Assembly (NCBI GenBank): GCA_000711775.1
Contig: ARYC01000708.1
Span: forward strand, 1 to 64,000
Reading direction: 5' to 3'
Source of the DNA: Oxytricha trifallax
Taxonomy: Eukaryota; Ciliophora; Spirotrichea; Sporadotrichida; Oxytrichidae
Length of the DNA: 64,000 nucleotides
The notes beneath the pieces are model-generated. The model saw nothing but the letters and a program-made list of their open reading frames with translations. It ran no database searches and was not told the DNA's origin. The translations under genes and the position numbers were made by a program. Of this stretch, positions 13,590 through 27,366 are shown one piece after another (within the stretch, counting starts at the first letter, position 1; each line of letters opens with the position of its first letter).

Positions 13590-15624
13590 ATGCATAAAAA
13601 ATGTATTTGTGATTGATTTTTAAAAATGATTTATTTTGCTATCAACCAAGAAAATATCATATAATATTTTTAAAAGACATATTATTTAAGAAAATAATTA
13701 TTAAATGTAAAGTTTGACAAAATTTAGGGATTTTCAATATTATTAATTTACATTTGGATGTTAAATTAATATCATTTGCTCACTTCCATGTTTTAAATAA
13801 ATAATTCAATTCAATAAATATTTAAAATATAAAATATTAAAACATATGTCATTTTTAAAACAAAAAATACGAATTTTAGCTTGAAATAATTAATTATACA
13901 TATTTTAAATTAAATATTTATAAATTAATTAATTAGATTAAATTATTAGAAAGGAAATTTTGATAAATTTAAGGACTCAAAAAGTTTTAAGGAACTTAAA
14001 TAAGAAAATCTTTTAAGATCTGCATTGAAAAATAAATAACTATCTAATTCTATTTATTTATAATAAAAAGATTAAATAATTCCTTAAATTTACTACATTT
14101 ATGAATATGATTGATTTATTCAAGAAATTTAAAAATACCAGAAATTTTTGTTTAATTTAGTGTTTATACTTTTAAAATAATTTTATTTTTTTAAAAGAGA
14201 GGTCACTTATTTTTAAATATGATTACATGTTTATTTATCCAAAGTTATTTTAGAAGCAAAGATATATAATAAAATTTTGAGAAATTTATTTTAAAATCTA
14301 TGTTTAAAAACGAATTGTTTTAAACACCCATTTTTATAAAAGATATTTAATAATTTATAATCAACATAATTAAATTTATCGTTCTTAGTATTCATTGAAT
14401 ATAAATTGACACTATTTTGATTTATCAATAAACATTTTTTTTTAATTTTAAATTTAAATTTACTTATAGTTAATCATGTGTCTCTATTTTCAATATTTTT
14501 CATAAAATATTGAAATAAAATACTATTATTTACTATATTAAATATTTTTTTATTTGTATTTAGAATGAAACGTTTCTAAAAATAAATAGATATATTTATA
14601 AACACTCCAAAAACTTTCAAAAATATAATACAATTTTTATTTTATCATTAATAAGTATTCACTTATATATAATTAAAGAAAATATTAATTTAAGTAAATA
14701 TGATGCAACAATTTTAAATCTATTTTTATTAATAAATATTACTATAAATAATCATCAAGTATATTTATACATTTCACTTAAATTATTATTATCCTTATTA
14801 TCATATAATTTTAAAGGATTATATTTATATTAGTATTTTAAAATTTATCTATTAAAATATAAAACTGTAATTAAATTGGAGAAATATAAAACTACTCAAA
14901 CTTATAATAAGTTAAATTGAGTTATAATCTAATTAATATTTAAATAATTGAGATTCAAATTATAAGAGACATATTAAATTACAATAAGTAATAATTTTAT
15001 ATAGGAATAAATTAATATTTGAATTAATTAGATAAAATAAGGATAATTATTGATTTTAAAGAAAAAAATTGAAATTAATTAATTAAAATTTATTAAAATT
15101 CACATATATTTATTTATAAAATTATTATATTTTAACATTTAAATATTTCTGATAAATAAATAAATATAAAATGTAATATTAACCGAAAAAATTCTCAAAT
15201 AAATATACAATTTGATATTAGAGAAATATTTCAATATTTAATAATTGTTATTCTTATAATACAAAGTATAATATATATGTATTTTTTATTATAAAACATA
15301 ACTAAAAACATTGTTAGATGTTAATTATAATAACTTTAGATTAATAAATTTTAGTAAATTTATTATAAAATATCTAAGTAAAATAAAAATAAAAATAGAA
15401 TTTTGCTCTTTATATGTTATTAATATATAAATTTATCAATTTAATTTATAAATAATTATAGATTTTTATTATTATATGATTATTTCAATAAATATTATTC
15501 CAGAAAATTTTATGCATGTTGCTTAATCATAAAACTGTACTTATCTATCATTTTTATTTTTTAAGAGATAGCATATACAAAATATAAAATAAATATAATA
15601 TTACTCTTTGACAATTTTGAAATT
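13590..15624. other. AT-rich DNA, nothing recognised
   Basis: Two kilobases of AT-rich sequence. Short ATG-started frames occur by chance, but none shows protein-like composition or junction structure. Confidence 0.6.
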
Positions 15625-16325
15625 TATATAAATATTTTGAAAAACTATTATATAAATTGATATATTGATTAAATATAAAATAAATAGGAAAATTGAGATA
15701 AAAGCAAATAAATATTGAGAAAGATGTAGGCGTAATAGCCATGTACTTGGTAAGCTTTTTAAACTAATCAGTTTAAAAACAAGATCAAATTTAAAATATT
15801 ATATATTGTAGAATTAAAAATCAAATTCGTGCCAGTTAAAGTTGGCTAATTTGAACAATCTTTGAGCTCATTCGATAAAGAATTCAAAATTAGCAGGACT
15901 TTGTTATTGGCGGTAATATTTTATCGCATCCCTGGAGCGAGATTGCTTCACTTTAATTAAACACCTCTAAATTCAATAAAGTTTACCCTCACATTAAAGT
16001 GAAGCAATCTTGCTCCAGGGATGCGATAAAATATTACCGCCAATAACAAAGTCCTGCTAATTTTGAATTCTTTATCGAATGAGCTCAAGATTGTTCAAAT
16101 TAGCCAACTTTAACTGGCACGAATTTGATTTTTAATTCTACAATATATAATATTTTAAATTTGATCTTGTTTTTAAACTGATTAGTTTAAAAAGCTTACC
16201 AAGTACATGGCTATTACGCCTACATCTTTATTAATATTTATTTGCTTTTATCTCAATTTTCCTATTTGTTTTATATTTAATCAATATATCAATTTAAATA
16301 ATAGTTTTTCAATATATTTATATTC
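15625..16325. mobile_element. Foldback element C, miniature relative of the Rep-helicase element
   Basis: A near-perfect palindrome with a short centre near 15965-15990. At 15725-15740 each arm carries TGTAGGCGTAATAGCC. The long terminal repeats of the helicase element at 25.5-27.8 kb carry TGTAGGCGTAACAGCC in the same place and orientation, followed in both by a similar TTGG/TTGC-AAGC stretch. In both elements the palindrome extends further outside this block. C has no ORF; the 62-codon frame overlapping its left flank (15554-15742) is AT-rich shadow. I read it as a non-autonomous derivative of the same family. Confidence 0.7.
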
Positions 16326-16354
16326 TTTCAATTCTTAATATAATAACTATATTA

Positions 16355-17385
16355 ATATTCAGAAGGAGGAAGTTTTCTGATACGTGCTGTTTCCCGCCCT
16401 CTTTTATAATTTTCTGCTTCTAACATTAAACTTTTTATTGTTTAGCATCTAAAATAAAAGAAACATAAAATGTTTTTATTTCAATTGCCTTTACCAAATA
16501 CTTAGCAATCTTTAATGATAGATAATTTTATGATTACAAATTATATACTAAACATAATGCTATTATTATTTTTTTAATAAATTATGCGATATTCTTTTAT
16601 ATTTTAATTTATTATCAATTAAGAAATATTCTTTATATAAATAACTATATGTTATTTCATGTAAGGATTCTTAGAAAATTATAAAAATAATATTTTTCAT
16701 TCATGGGACAAAAAGCTTAAAACCTTGGATGCACATATAATTTTGGGGAAGGAAACTTCCTCCCCTTAATTTAATTAATAATTATTTTGTTATTTTTATA
16801 TATTATATTATAAATTATAATATAAATCATATTAAATTATATATAAAATATAATGATAAATGAAATATATTAAATTGAATCATTGGAAATAAAAAAAATA
16901 TTATTATTTAATTATTTCTTAATTATCATAATAAATTTGACAAATTAATCACTATTATAAGATATAAATTAAACTAACTTATTTTAAATATATATTAAAT
17001 AATATGCAATATTTGAAATTTTTGGAGGAAATTTCCTGTTCCAAAAATAGAAAAATGTATATTATATAAATTTAAAAACATTTCTCATAAAGTACAATTA
17101 TTTAAAAAATTTAGTATCCAATATAATTTCATCTTGATAAAGAATTTTAACTATTAATGAAATCGTGTTAATTATTAAAAACAAATATTTAAGAATTATT
17201 TTATCCTATTTTTTACAAAGAATAATAATATACCTTTAATATTATATAATAATATATATTATTAAGAGTTATTTAGTAGATGGTAATTAAAATTTAAATT
17301 TTAAATTTATTATTTATATTTATTTATATAACCAAAATTATAAATTTATTGTTATGATCAGGAAACATCCTTCACCTGAAATTTT
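16355..17385. repeat. Diverged copies of the GGAAGTTTCCTG inverted motif
   Basis: Four motif sites occur: GGAGGAAGTTTTCTG near 16363, GGGGAAGGAAACTTCCTCCCC near 16744, TGGAGGAAATTTCCTG near 17022 and CAGGAAACATCC near 17360. Their spacing fits one or two decayed elements of the family at 4860-5340 and 43809-44312. I cannot set exact ends. The DNA between them is AT-rich without genes. Confidence 0.5.
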
Positions 17386-18897
17386 ATTATAATTTAAAAG
17401 ATGATAAAAAAGTTAATTATTAAAAAATCACATAAAAATCTTAAGGCAAATTATTAATTTAATATAGTGTACAGGAAGACTTAATCTAAAAATTAAGGCT
17501 GAATTAAATATAATATTCATTTTAGTTTTATATATTTACGAGTAAGCAACAATAATATATCTTATTTTTAAAACTAAATTATTAATTATAAGGAATTACG
17601 ATTCACGCTTACTGTGGTTACAAAAAGAAAGATGCAAAAGACTCAACTCAAAAATATAAATTAATTGTTTTCATTTTTTAACTAAAATTAAATAAATTAT
17701 AAAATTAAAATCCTTTGGAGATATTTTTATATATTAATATTTTTAGTTATGATACTTTTATTCCTTTATATATGGTCATTTTAACTTGGGATATATAAAT
17801 TTGCTAAAATCATTACAGATTAGCATTATATTAAGTTATCAATAATTTATAATTAATTAAACAGCTATATTCATTGAATATTTATAATATGTTTAATTTA
17901 TAAAATTTATTCATATTCTTTAATATAAAAAATTTCTAAACAGACGTTTTATATTAATTAAAGTTTAAAATCTCAAATCATATTAGCTAAGAAGCAATAA
18001 TTTCTTAGATATCAAAAATAAACATTTTAAATTTGCATTATATGTTTTTAAATGAAAAATCAGTCGACACTCAATTTTAAGAGTTTAAGCAAGATCTTAT
18101 CATATTAAATTTTTTATGTTTGATTTTTATTAATAATATATTTGATTTTTAGATATATTTAATCAAAGAGAAGATATTTATTTTTATTAAAAAAATAATA
18201 ATATTCTGAACCATTACATGAATAATAATCTCCTCTTTTTGCAATTCAATTATTCATCTATTTTAAAAACTTCAAAATTTCAAAATTATTATATTATTTA
18301 ATAAAACCAATTTTAAGCAGCTAATTTAGCGAATTTATTTTAATAATTATGTTAATATCGAATTAATATGAGAATAGATAATTATATAATGCTATTTTTA
18401 TTTTAATTATGATTCTTTGTTAATTAACTTATATTTTCTGCTTAAGAACAATTAATTAATGATATTATATAATCAAAATTCATTTTATAATGAATATTTA
18501 TGGTTTAAAAATTTTTTAAAACAATTTCTAAAGTAAATTATGAATAAAATTAATTAAATAATTGTTAATAATAGATTTATTTTAGTAAATTCCATTTTAT
18601 TTCTTACAAATATTTCTAATCAATTAAATGAATAAAAATGAAATAAAATTTAGGCAATCACACTTATAATATTTTTGAAACTATAAGTACTTTTTTTTAC
18701 ATTAAAATAATAATAATGAATTATTTTTTTTCTTTCAATAAATAAGTATCAACCATTTTTATTCATAATTTATAGTTTGTTTTTTTTTTACCATTTATAA
18801 CAATAAAAAATAATTAGAGTAAATTTATTTTAGAATTATAATTCAATTATAAAACATTTTTTTAAATTATTTATTTTACTCGTAATTAATTATATTT
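17386..18897. other. AT-rich DNA, nothing recognised
   Basis: About 1.5 kb of AT-rich sequence with no supported gene, RNA or repeat. Confidence 0.6.
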
Positions 18898-18906
18898 CCA
18901 ATTTTT

Positions 18907-19569
18907 GGCTAAGGTGACAAACACTCACCCCCTAAGGTGTACTTTTGAAATTGTCTCCTGATAGAACTCGACCTCCTGAAAAAAGTTTTATTAAGAACTA
19001 GTCGTACGCGGATAATAGTTTTTGAGATAACCCACTTCCTAAGTCAGAAAATCATATATAAAATCATAAAATTTGGCTTAAAAAATTTTGCCAAAAATCT
19101 AAAAAAACATTTTATTTTCCTCTTTCTAAAAATATTTATGTCTTTTAATTAATTTATAATGAAGAATTCAACATTTATCCTCATTTTATTTGAAGTAAAC
19201 TTATTGTTTAAAAAAATATGATAATATGCTTTAGCCTAAAATTTGTTATATTTTGAGATTTAAAAAAAACAATAAGTTTACTTCAAATAAAATGAGGATA
19301 AATGTTGAATTCTTCATTATAAATTAATTAAAAGACAAAAATATTATTCGAAAGAGGAAAATAAAATGTTTTTTAGATTTTTGGCAAAATTTTAGAAGCC
19401 AAATTTTATGATTTTATATATGATTTTCTGACTTAGGAAGTGGGTTATCTCAAAAACTATTATCCGCGTACGACTAGTTCTTAATAAAACTTTTTTCAGG
19501 AGGTCGAGTTCTATCAGGAGACAATTTCAAAAGTACACCTTAGGGGGGTGAGTGTTTGTCACCTTAGCC
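18907..19569. mobile_element. Foldback transposon D, GGCTA ends, 8-bp target duplication
   Basis: Almost the whole element is an inverted repeat (arms about 18907-19215 and 19265-19569). Ends are GGCTAAGGTGACAAACACTC and its complement ending TAGCC. It is flanked on both sides by CAATTTTT, an 8-bp direct repeat (18899-18906 and 19570-19577), which marks it as a transposed unit. No ORF. The outer ~50 bp align with those of neighbouring element E (a CACCCCCTAA block followed by a TTTTGA-TTGT block). Confidence 0.85.
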
Positions 19570-19661
19570 CAATTTTTTAACATTTAATAAAAAATTAAAG
19601 ATTCTAATTTAAAAAAATTTTCATTTTTTTTTATTAAATCAATATAAATATTCGATAATTT

Positions 19662-20288
19662 GGCTAGCAGGTAGAACACACCCCCCCTAATGTAATATTT
19701 TGATTTTGTAGTCTTGTAGAGTTTTTGACGCTGAGCAAGATTGTCAGAAGCGCCTTTTGCTTGCGAGCAATAGTTTTCGAGCTATGACCAAAATAAAGTT
19801 CATTTTTATACATAAAAACATCATAAAAATAGTCAAAAATTAAAAATATTTATTCTATCTATTTTTATTAAAAATCTATTTTTGGGATGTTTTTGTCATA
19901 TCCTGAGCAAAGATATCATAATTAAAGTAGTATTTTGAAATGCAACAAATTTTGTCAAAATTTAATAATTTTATCATTAATAATGTATTTCTTGACAAAA
20001 TTTGTTGCATTTCAAAATACTACTTTAATTATGATATCTTTGCTCAGGATATGACAAAAACATCCCAAAAATAGATTTTTAATAAAAATAGATAGAATAT
20101 ATAGTTTTAATTTTTGACTATTTTTCTGATGTTCTTATGTATAAAAATGAACTTTATTTTGGTCATAGCTCGAAAACTATTGCTCGCAAGCAAAAGGCGC
20201 TTCTGACAATCTTGCTCAGCGTCAAAAACTCTACAAGACTACAAAATCAAAATAGTACATTAGGGGGGGTGTGTTCTACCTGCTAGCC
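19662..20288. mobile_element. Foldback transposon E, same family as D, 8-bp target duplication
   Basis: An inverted repeat almost end to end, with ends GGCTAGCAGGTAGAACACAC and the complement ending TAGCC. It is flanked by the direct repeat GATAATTT (19654-19661 and 20289-20296). The terminal ~50 bp match element D in order and spacing, but the internal arms differ, so the two are separate insertions of one family only ~90 bp apart. No coding sequence. Confidence 0.85.
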
Positions 20289-20296
20289 GATAATTT

Positions 20297-23200
20297 TCAA
20301 ATTATTGGATATTTTGTTATTTATATTAGATTTATTTATTTTATAATTATTAAATAATTATTCAATAATAAATTTAATATCAAAGAATTAAAGTTATAAA
20401 TTTGGCATAGATTTAAATTATTTATTTATAATTTGTCAAGCCTAGAAATAAGTTTAATAATTTTATCTTAATTCTAACTACTAATAAAATGTTTATAATA
20501 ATTATATATATATATTTAAGATTTAATATAATTAAAACTTTGATATTTTCCTTATAATATTTCGAAAATAAATTAATTTATATTCAATATTAAACTAGAA
20601 GCTTATAATAAATTCTGAAATTAATATACAAACTAATTTTATAAATAAGTAAATAACTTCATAATTAAAATTAAAGTAAAATTTAATTCATATTTTTCAT
20701 CAATTATTGTAAAGTACAAAAGATTTTATAAAATACTTTTTCAAAATATTTTATACAAATTAAAGAATTAGAATAAATACTTTAAATTTTATTATAAATT
20801 ATTATATTTAATCAATTTTTAAATAAACCTGATTACAATATTTTATAATACCATACTTTTAACTACATTTATTTTAACATAATTTGAAAAAATCTTAATT
20901 TTTAAATCAAGTATTCAATTTAAAAAATATATAATTATATTACTATGGTTTTATTCAACTGAGAAAAAATTTTATTAAATTAGAAATGACATTCACTATA
21001 AAACTAATTCTATTCCAAAATTAAAATCATTTTTAATAAAATTCAATAAAATCAATTAGCATAAACTTAAATGCTAATTATTTAAAAAAATAATTTTTTC
21101 TTTCAATAGCATAGTATATAAAAAGTTAAAGTAGATATAAATACTCCAAATATTCTCATTTAAAAATGATTAAATTTAATAAATACATGAAATAATAATA
21201 TAATATTTACATAAAATTTCTAATGATAAAATTTTTTGATTTATAATCTCAATCATAATATCTATAAATTAAAATATTTATAAAAACAATAAAATATTAT
21301 TAATAACTAATCAATAAAAAAATCTAATAAATTTATTAAAAAAATCTAATTATAATTTTTTATATGATTTAATTTCAGTCGGGAGATTACGAATTAGATT
21401 TATAGAAGATCAAAATCATAATAAATAGCTATAGAATTCAAGAAGTGATGCAATGATGTCTATTATTTAAATTTAAAAATATAATAAATTAAATTTATAA
21501 CGATTCAGATTAAAATATTGATATTATAAAAATTAAATAATAATCTAATATATTAATTATTTTATTTTATGATGCATTTGAAATTTAAGAAGCAAAATAA
21601 ATTGATAATCAATTAAATTTGAAAATATAAAAGTTTAATAAAATTTTAAATAATTTTTTTTATGAAATTTGATATTCCTCTTAATTTAATTAATCGTTAA
21701 CTTCTATTATTTAATTGTCTTAGAATACTATAATAAATGTTATTTTAATATTTGCTAGTTTATTAAAAATATATTATCAAAATATATTATTTAAAATTAA
21801 TTAAAATAAAGTTTCAAGTATATTATTAATCATAGATAATTAAAAATTAAAAATTGTTAAAAATAATTAAATAACGTAATATATTTTTATAATCTTTAAT
21901 TAAAATTAAGTTATATCAAAATAAATGAAGCTGTCTGCATAATCTCCCTGAATTATTTCACTTTCATTACAAAATAAACCTAAAGTAAGTTAACTTTTTT
22001 ATGATATTTGAGATAAATAGTGTTTATAGCATTCTATATATTTATTATTTCTGAAGGATTTCAGTTTATTACCCATAATTTAGAATTTGCGTCATTGAAA
22101 CTGCGATACTTGTACTACTCAATGCAAAATTTATGAAACTAACTATAATTGAACAAGTTAAATAAACTATTTCAAACTTATTGATAATACGCAGTTCGAT
22201 AACAAATAATTTAGTAATTTATAAAAATATATTAATTATACTGCTCATTTACCCACAATTCTTTTATTTATTAATTTCATTTTATAAGCATGCACTTTTT
22301 AGTTTCATTATTCAGTTTCTACAATATGATTTAATAAATAAATATATATTATTTGACAGTTTTCTTGTATTTTTGAATTTTAAATTTCCCTATCTTTAGT
22401 ATTTTATTAATATTTAAATCTTTAAAAATAAAAAATTAAAATTATTATTTTATTTTAAAAAATTTTAAAATTTTAAGAAATTTATCATTAGATTTATTTT
22501 TTAAATTTTAATAGATTCAAAATATTTAATCATAATTATCTAATTGTTTATTCTTAATTTTTTTATTAAAATCTTTTAAATAAATTCTATAATTACAAAT
22601 ATTATGTTAATTAAAGAGATTTAAAATTTAACAATAATATTTAATGATTTAAAATGATTATTTATTTTTCTATTTTATTAAATATAACCTTAATTAATCA
22701 CAGATTTTAAAAAATAAATAGAATGTTAAATTTTCTTTTTTTTATAATGCTTTAAAGGCTTAAAATTTCAAGTTTCAAATATTACTCAAAATTTAAAGGT
22801 TGAGAATCATTTATTCTATTGAAGATTATTTAATATTTATTCAATGTATTTTATTGTTAATATTAGATTGTTATCACACCATTCAAATATATTGTATAAT
22901 TCATTAAAATCAATAGCTTATTATATATTATGAGTTATTTTTATTATCTCCTCATGATTAATTAAGTCAATAATTTTTTGACACAATAATCTATAATTGT
23001 GAAATTTGCACCTTATTTAGAAAAATCTATTATTCTTTAAATATTTAAATAATATTTTTAATATTTAGCGGTTTGTTAATTAATGAAACTATTATATTTA
23101 TATTAGATTAAAGAACACTTTTATTTATTAATGAAATAATATCACAGAACCAGCCTACTTCGCTATATATTTTTTTATTTAAATCAATCTAATATATCAA

Positions 23201-25507
23201 ATCAAATTACAAAGTTGATTTAATACAGAATAGGATGTATAAAATATAATCCAATCTATTATTATAAAACAAATATTTATTATATTATGCTTAACTTACA
23301 ATTTTTATTAAAATATCTTGATTAACAATTAAAGTTATTTTTATATTTATAAGATATATTCACTTATATTATATTTAAAAATCAAACAAATACATTTTAA
23401 ACTAATAAAATATAAATAAAATTAAAAAAAAATTTTGTCTTTTAATTTGTAAAGTTATATTAGGTAATTATCTTTGATAATTACATCTTTTTTTATTTTA
23501 TAAATGCTATACTATATATTTTTATCTTTAAAAAAAATAAAAAATTTATTATAAAATTAATTTAATATTAAATAAATATGTAATCAATTTTATTATAAAA
23601 TCAAAAGAACTATATTATATAACTAATTATATTTTTCTATATTTAATGTATAATCTGGATAATGATAAAATAAAGTAAAAATTATTTATAAAAAGAAAAT
23701 AAATCTTTCTTAGTAAAATGCTATTGTTGGTCAAATCATATTTTAATTTATATATTTTAAAATATAAAGAACTTAATCCTTTAAGATTTAAAAATTTACT
23801 ACTAATAATATAAGAAACAGTATTTAAAAAAGTTTTAAAAAAATTATTTTATTAATAAATATATATTATTTTTAATAATCAAAATTTTTTAATTAATTTA
23901 AAAAGATTCTAAGACTCATTCAGCATTTAGAAAATTTTAAGAATAATTTTTATTATATATCTTTTATATATTAATATAAATATTTAAATATATTTATTGA
24001 GATTCTTTTTATAATAATTTATATTAAAATGCTGGATTCTTATTTAGTAATTAATTGAAAATATTTTCTATTAAACCAATCATTAATGAAATATAATATA
24101 AATAATTAGAATTATACAAAAAACATCTTAGTTTATATTCTTATTTATTTTAATTTTTTGGATAATATTAGGTATTAATTAAATAATTAATAAATCCATA
24201 TTTTTGGTTGAAAGCCATTAAATTAGTTTTAAATTTAATTATTGATACCATTTCAGACCATTTTGATTTAAAAAGTGAAGATAAATTCTATTATTTGTAA
24301 GAACTAGAATATTAAATATATATATATATATATATATTTAGTAAAATTGAAAAAAATAAACGAATTACTTGAAATTATTAAATTATAATATGAAAAATTT
24401 GTTTTAACATATGATGAAATTAAAAATTGTTAGAAAATTTATACAATTAAAATAATTGAAAATTGCTTTTTAAGTTATATCCTAATTCATATACTTGATT
24501 TTTACCCCAAAAAATTTTAAATTCAACTATTTTTTCTTATTTAAGGCTCTCACAATTTATTAACAGGTTAAATGTAGAATATTTTATGGTATTTTGTTCA
24601 GTTTTTCTTGCACAATTTTTCTTATTACAATTGAGTCAATAAAAATAATGGTTCAATATAGTTGCTACGAATTTTTTTCTCAAAAATTTGTCTCTAACTA
24701 AAAATAAGGGTCTTGATTATTTACTAGTTAAGGTATAGTAAATAAAATAAGCAAAATATCATTTATAATAATTAAATATTAGTGAAATTATTGGAAACTG
24801 ATTTAAATTTGAATGAAAATTTTTCATAAGTAAATAATATTTTGATATAATAAATTTAGCATTAACTTAAATATCAACTGTACAATTTGTATTAAATCTT
24901 TTATTAATAAGTAATAATTTAAATTATTGTTCAAATTAGAAATGTATGATATCATAGAAATTAATCATTTTTAATAGTTTATACAAATTTATTTATTATA
25001 AAATTAATTTATATATTTTTAATTCAATCAATTTATTATTATTTACTAATCGACTTAATTGAAAATATAAAATTTAAATAATAAGAATTTTATAATTTAG
25101 TTATTTTATAAATATATGAATAATTTTTATCCTTTTTGATATTTATGATTTTAATTTGTATTTGATAAATGAGTTTTATATTCCCAGTATTCATTTAAAT
25201 TTTCCTGAATAAATTACCTATAATTAGAGAGAAAATGTTTATTTTTTAATTTTTTATAATTAAATAAGCAATTAACGATAAAAACCCATTAGTTTTTATA
25301 AATTTTACATAAATTAATATTTGATTAAAAAATGAGATAATAATAATAATAATAATGTGTTAATAAAGTTTATTTTTAATTACATTGTTGTTATTTTTAT
25401 AAACATTCATTATATATTTAGTCAAAATATTTTAAATATTTTAAATATTTTAAATATCATTAAATATTGAATTTTGGTAATTATGAATTTACATAGTGAA
25501 TTATTAT
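20297..25507. other. AT-rich DNA with two possible coding islands and a (TA)n tract
   Basis: About 5.2 kb of AT-rich DNA. Two short islands read as protein-like in the ciliate code: about 21377-21465 (contains LRIRFIEDQNHN) and about 22050-22133 (contains FITHNLEFASLKLRYLYYS). They may be isolated MDSs. A (TA)n run lies near 24318-24340. I see nothing else that I can support. Confidence 0.45.
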
Positions 25508-25914
25508 TATTGTTAAAGTATAATTGATTTGGGGAAATTCAAAAATACAAATATAAATCAATTTAACTGTAGGCGTAACAGCCACTGATTTGCGAAGCAT
25601 TTAATCGTAATTTGATTTGAGTTTAATGTTCTTAGTGGCAGTTTAATCTTAAAAGTTTAGTGATCTAATTTAAAAAAAGTGGAAAGTTATTTTTGTACCA
25701 TTGGTACATTAGCTCACGAATTCCTCTCATTGGTGCTCTATAAACATTGCAGCCTTGGAATGTACAATCTAAAACGGTACAATATATTAGGGCGTACTGA
25801 TCTCATTCAGATGTACCAATGTACCAATTGGACATTGAAAAGTTTTTGTTTTTTTTTTATCGGTACAATGTAAAAAGTGGTACATTAAATTATTAGAGCA
25901 ATTAATTAGATAAG
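25508..25914. repeat. Left terminal inverted repeat with GGTACA/TGTACC iterons
   Basis: Reverse complement of 27367-27772. Between about 25693 and 25890 it carries repeated GGTACA or TGTACC hexamers, some paired (for example TGTACCAATGTACCAATTGG near 25820). Such iterated hexamers in terminal repeats are typical of Rep-binding sites; binding is not shown here. Confidence 0.8.
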
Positions 25915-25920
25915 GTACGT

Positions 25921-27355
25921 TCATTAGTTATCGTTATCCTCGCGATCATGCGTCTTATCTGCCGTGTCTTCAGCGTCCTGATTGGCTTCTGTCATCTTCA
26001 CATCCTGCTTTCTGCCCTCAACGACCCCGTCTTCCTGCAATCTCTTCCTAAAGTACTTGGCCAACTGTATTGGTGAATGGAATGTCTTCGACCCATCCCT
26101 GTTCAACTCGTGTAGATGCATGTTCACCAGCTTGATTCGTGTGTAGAATGCCTCCCTGTCCGCGCTCTCCATTTTCTCGAATGGGGTAGTGTTTGATGTG
26201 ATGATAATCTGGCAACCCACAAATCATCTCGTTGGCTTGATACTTTACGCTGATCGGGTAGCCCTCCCCCTCCAGGAATAGCTTCATCGTGGCAATGTTT
26301 CGCTTACTGAAGAAGTGCCTGTGGTTGATTTCATTCATGATCACAAGAGAAGGCAGAGTGAATGGCTTGCTATCATCTATCAGGAAGTTGGCGTCACCTT
26401 CTTTTAATCTCTCAGTGATAAAGATCTGTTCCACCATCCGTGCTAGCGTGGACTTGCCATTGTCAGGATCGCCACAAAACCATACCGCATTGACTTTCTC
26501 CGGGCATCTTCTAAAGATCACACTGTAAAGCGCCTCAACAGCGTCGTAGTATTTGCAATCCCTCAGGAACCCGGCACTTATTTCATTCTGGTTCTTGTCA
26601 GACCTAGAGGAGCTCTCTATGTATCCCATCAGTTACTCTATCTTTGGCAGTGGAGACGCAAGTCCAGACCCAATCTTTTTGAGGTACTTTTAGTGAACTC
26701 TGAGTTGATTCTCGCAGCTCCCAATCATAATTAGCTTTTCATAGTCACCCTTGCTCTCCTCGTACATGTCTGAAGCATCACTCAATCGACCTGCTCTCAC
26801 ACCTCCTATGTATTCTTTCAGTATCGCTTTTTTTGATAGGCTACTTCCTTCCTCTGAAATCAGTTTCTTCAAGGTTCCATTGCTACTCCTCTCTGAGATT
26901 AAGTCTACAAACTTATGGGAATCACCAAGCATCAGTTCAAGCTTTTAAGGATTTTTAAATAGGTTTCTAGCCTCTACTTCTCCAATACTGCGCGCGTCCA
27001 ACTTTAGCTTGTCCAAGGCATTCTTTCCTGCATATCGTGTAGCACTGAAGTAGCCTTTAGAGAGCCCAGCTGCCCACTCTTGACATGAATACTCAAGTAT
27101 AATTGATCAGTTGATATATCCCTGTACTGGAACACATTCCCAAGACGCTCATGGGTTTCTAATAACGACTTCTCTTACATTTTGAAGTTCTTCTTTGCTA
27201 TCGGGAGTTGAATCTTGAAGAAGAAACTTGCCCTTAGGCTGTACTTTGTATTCGTTTACTAATGCATCTGTTTTATATCTTATTGATGGTTGACACACGA
27301 TGAGTAAATGAGGAAACTTCACTCCATTCTTTTGAAAATTTAATTTTAAAAACAA
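25921..27355 (-). pseudogene. Rep-like protein with superfamily-3 helicase domain, decayed
   Basis: Superfamily-3 helicases unwind DNA to replicate small viruses and plasmid-like elements. The frame runs from ATG at 27355 with TAR=Gln (26693 and 26630 region) and ends in TGA at 25921-25923. Helicase motifs in order: Walker A GDPDNGKST (~26460), Walker B VIMNEIN (~26335), then motif C IIITSNTTPF (~26190). Motif C is in the next frame, so one frameshift near 26220 separates it from Walker B. Two in-frame TGAs lie at 27149-27151 and 27107-27109. Upstream, VQGYI and YAGK could be remnants of HUH-endonuclease motifs II and III, but the histidine is missing; this part is speculative. Use of TAR=Gln shows adaptation to a ciliate host. 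Its exact relatives (CRESS, parvovirus-like or plasmid Rep) cannot be settled by eye. Confidence 0.75.
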
Positions 27356-27366
27356 ACTAATCGCTA

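Noticed and set aside
15554-15742. 62-codon minus ORF
   Set aside because: Falls in the flank of palindrome C and is partly mirrored on the other arm; composition is AT noise.
22181-22399. 72-codon hydrophobic ORF
   Set aside because: Composition of Ile/Leu/Phe/Tyr fits random AT-rich DNA; no pointer or splice context.
26289-26528. Plus-strand ORFs opposite the helicase gene
   Set aside because: They are antisense shadows of the SF3 frame, which carries the real motifs.
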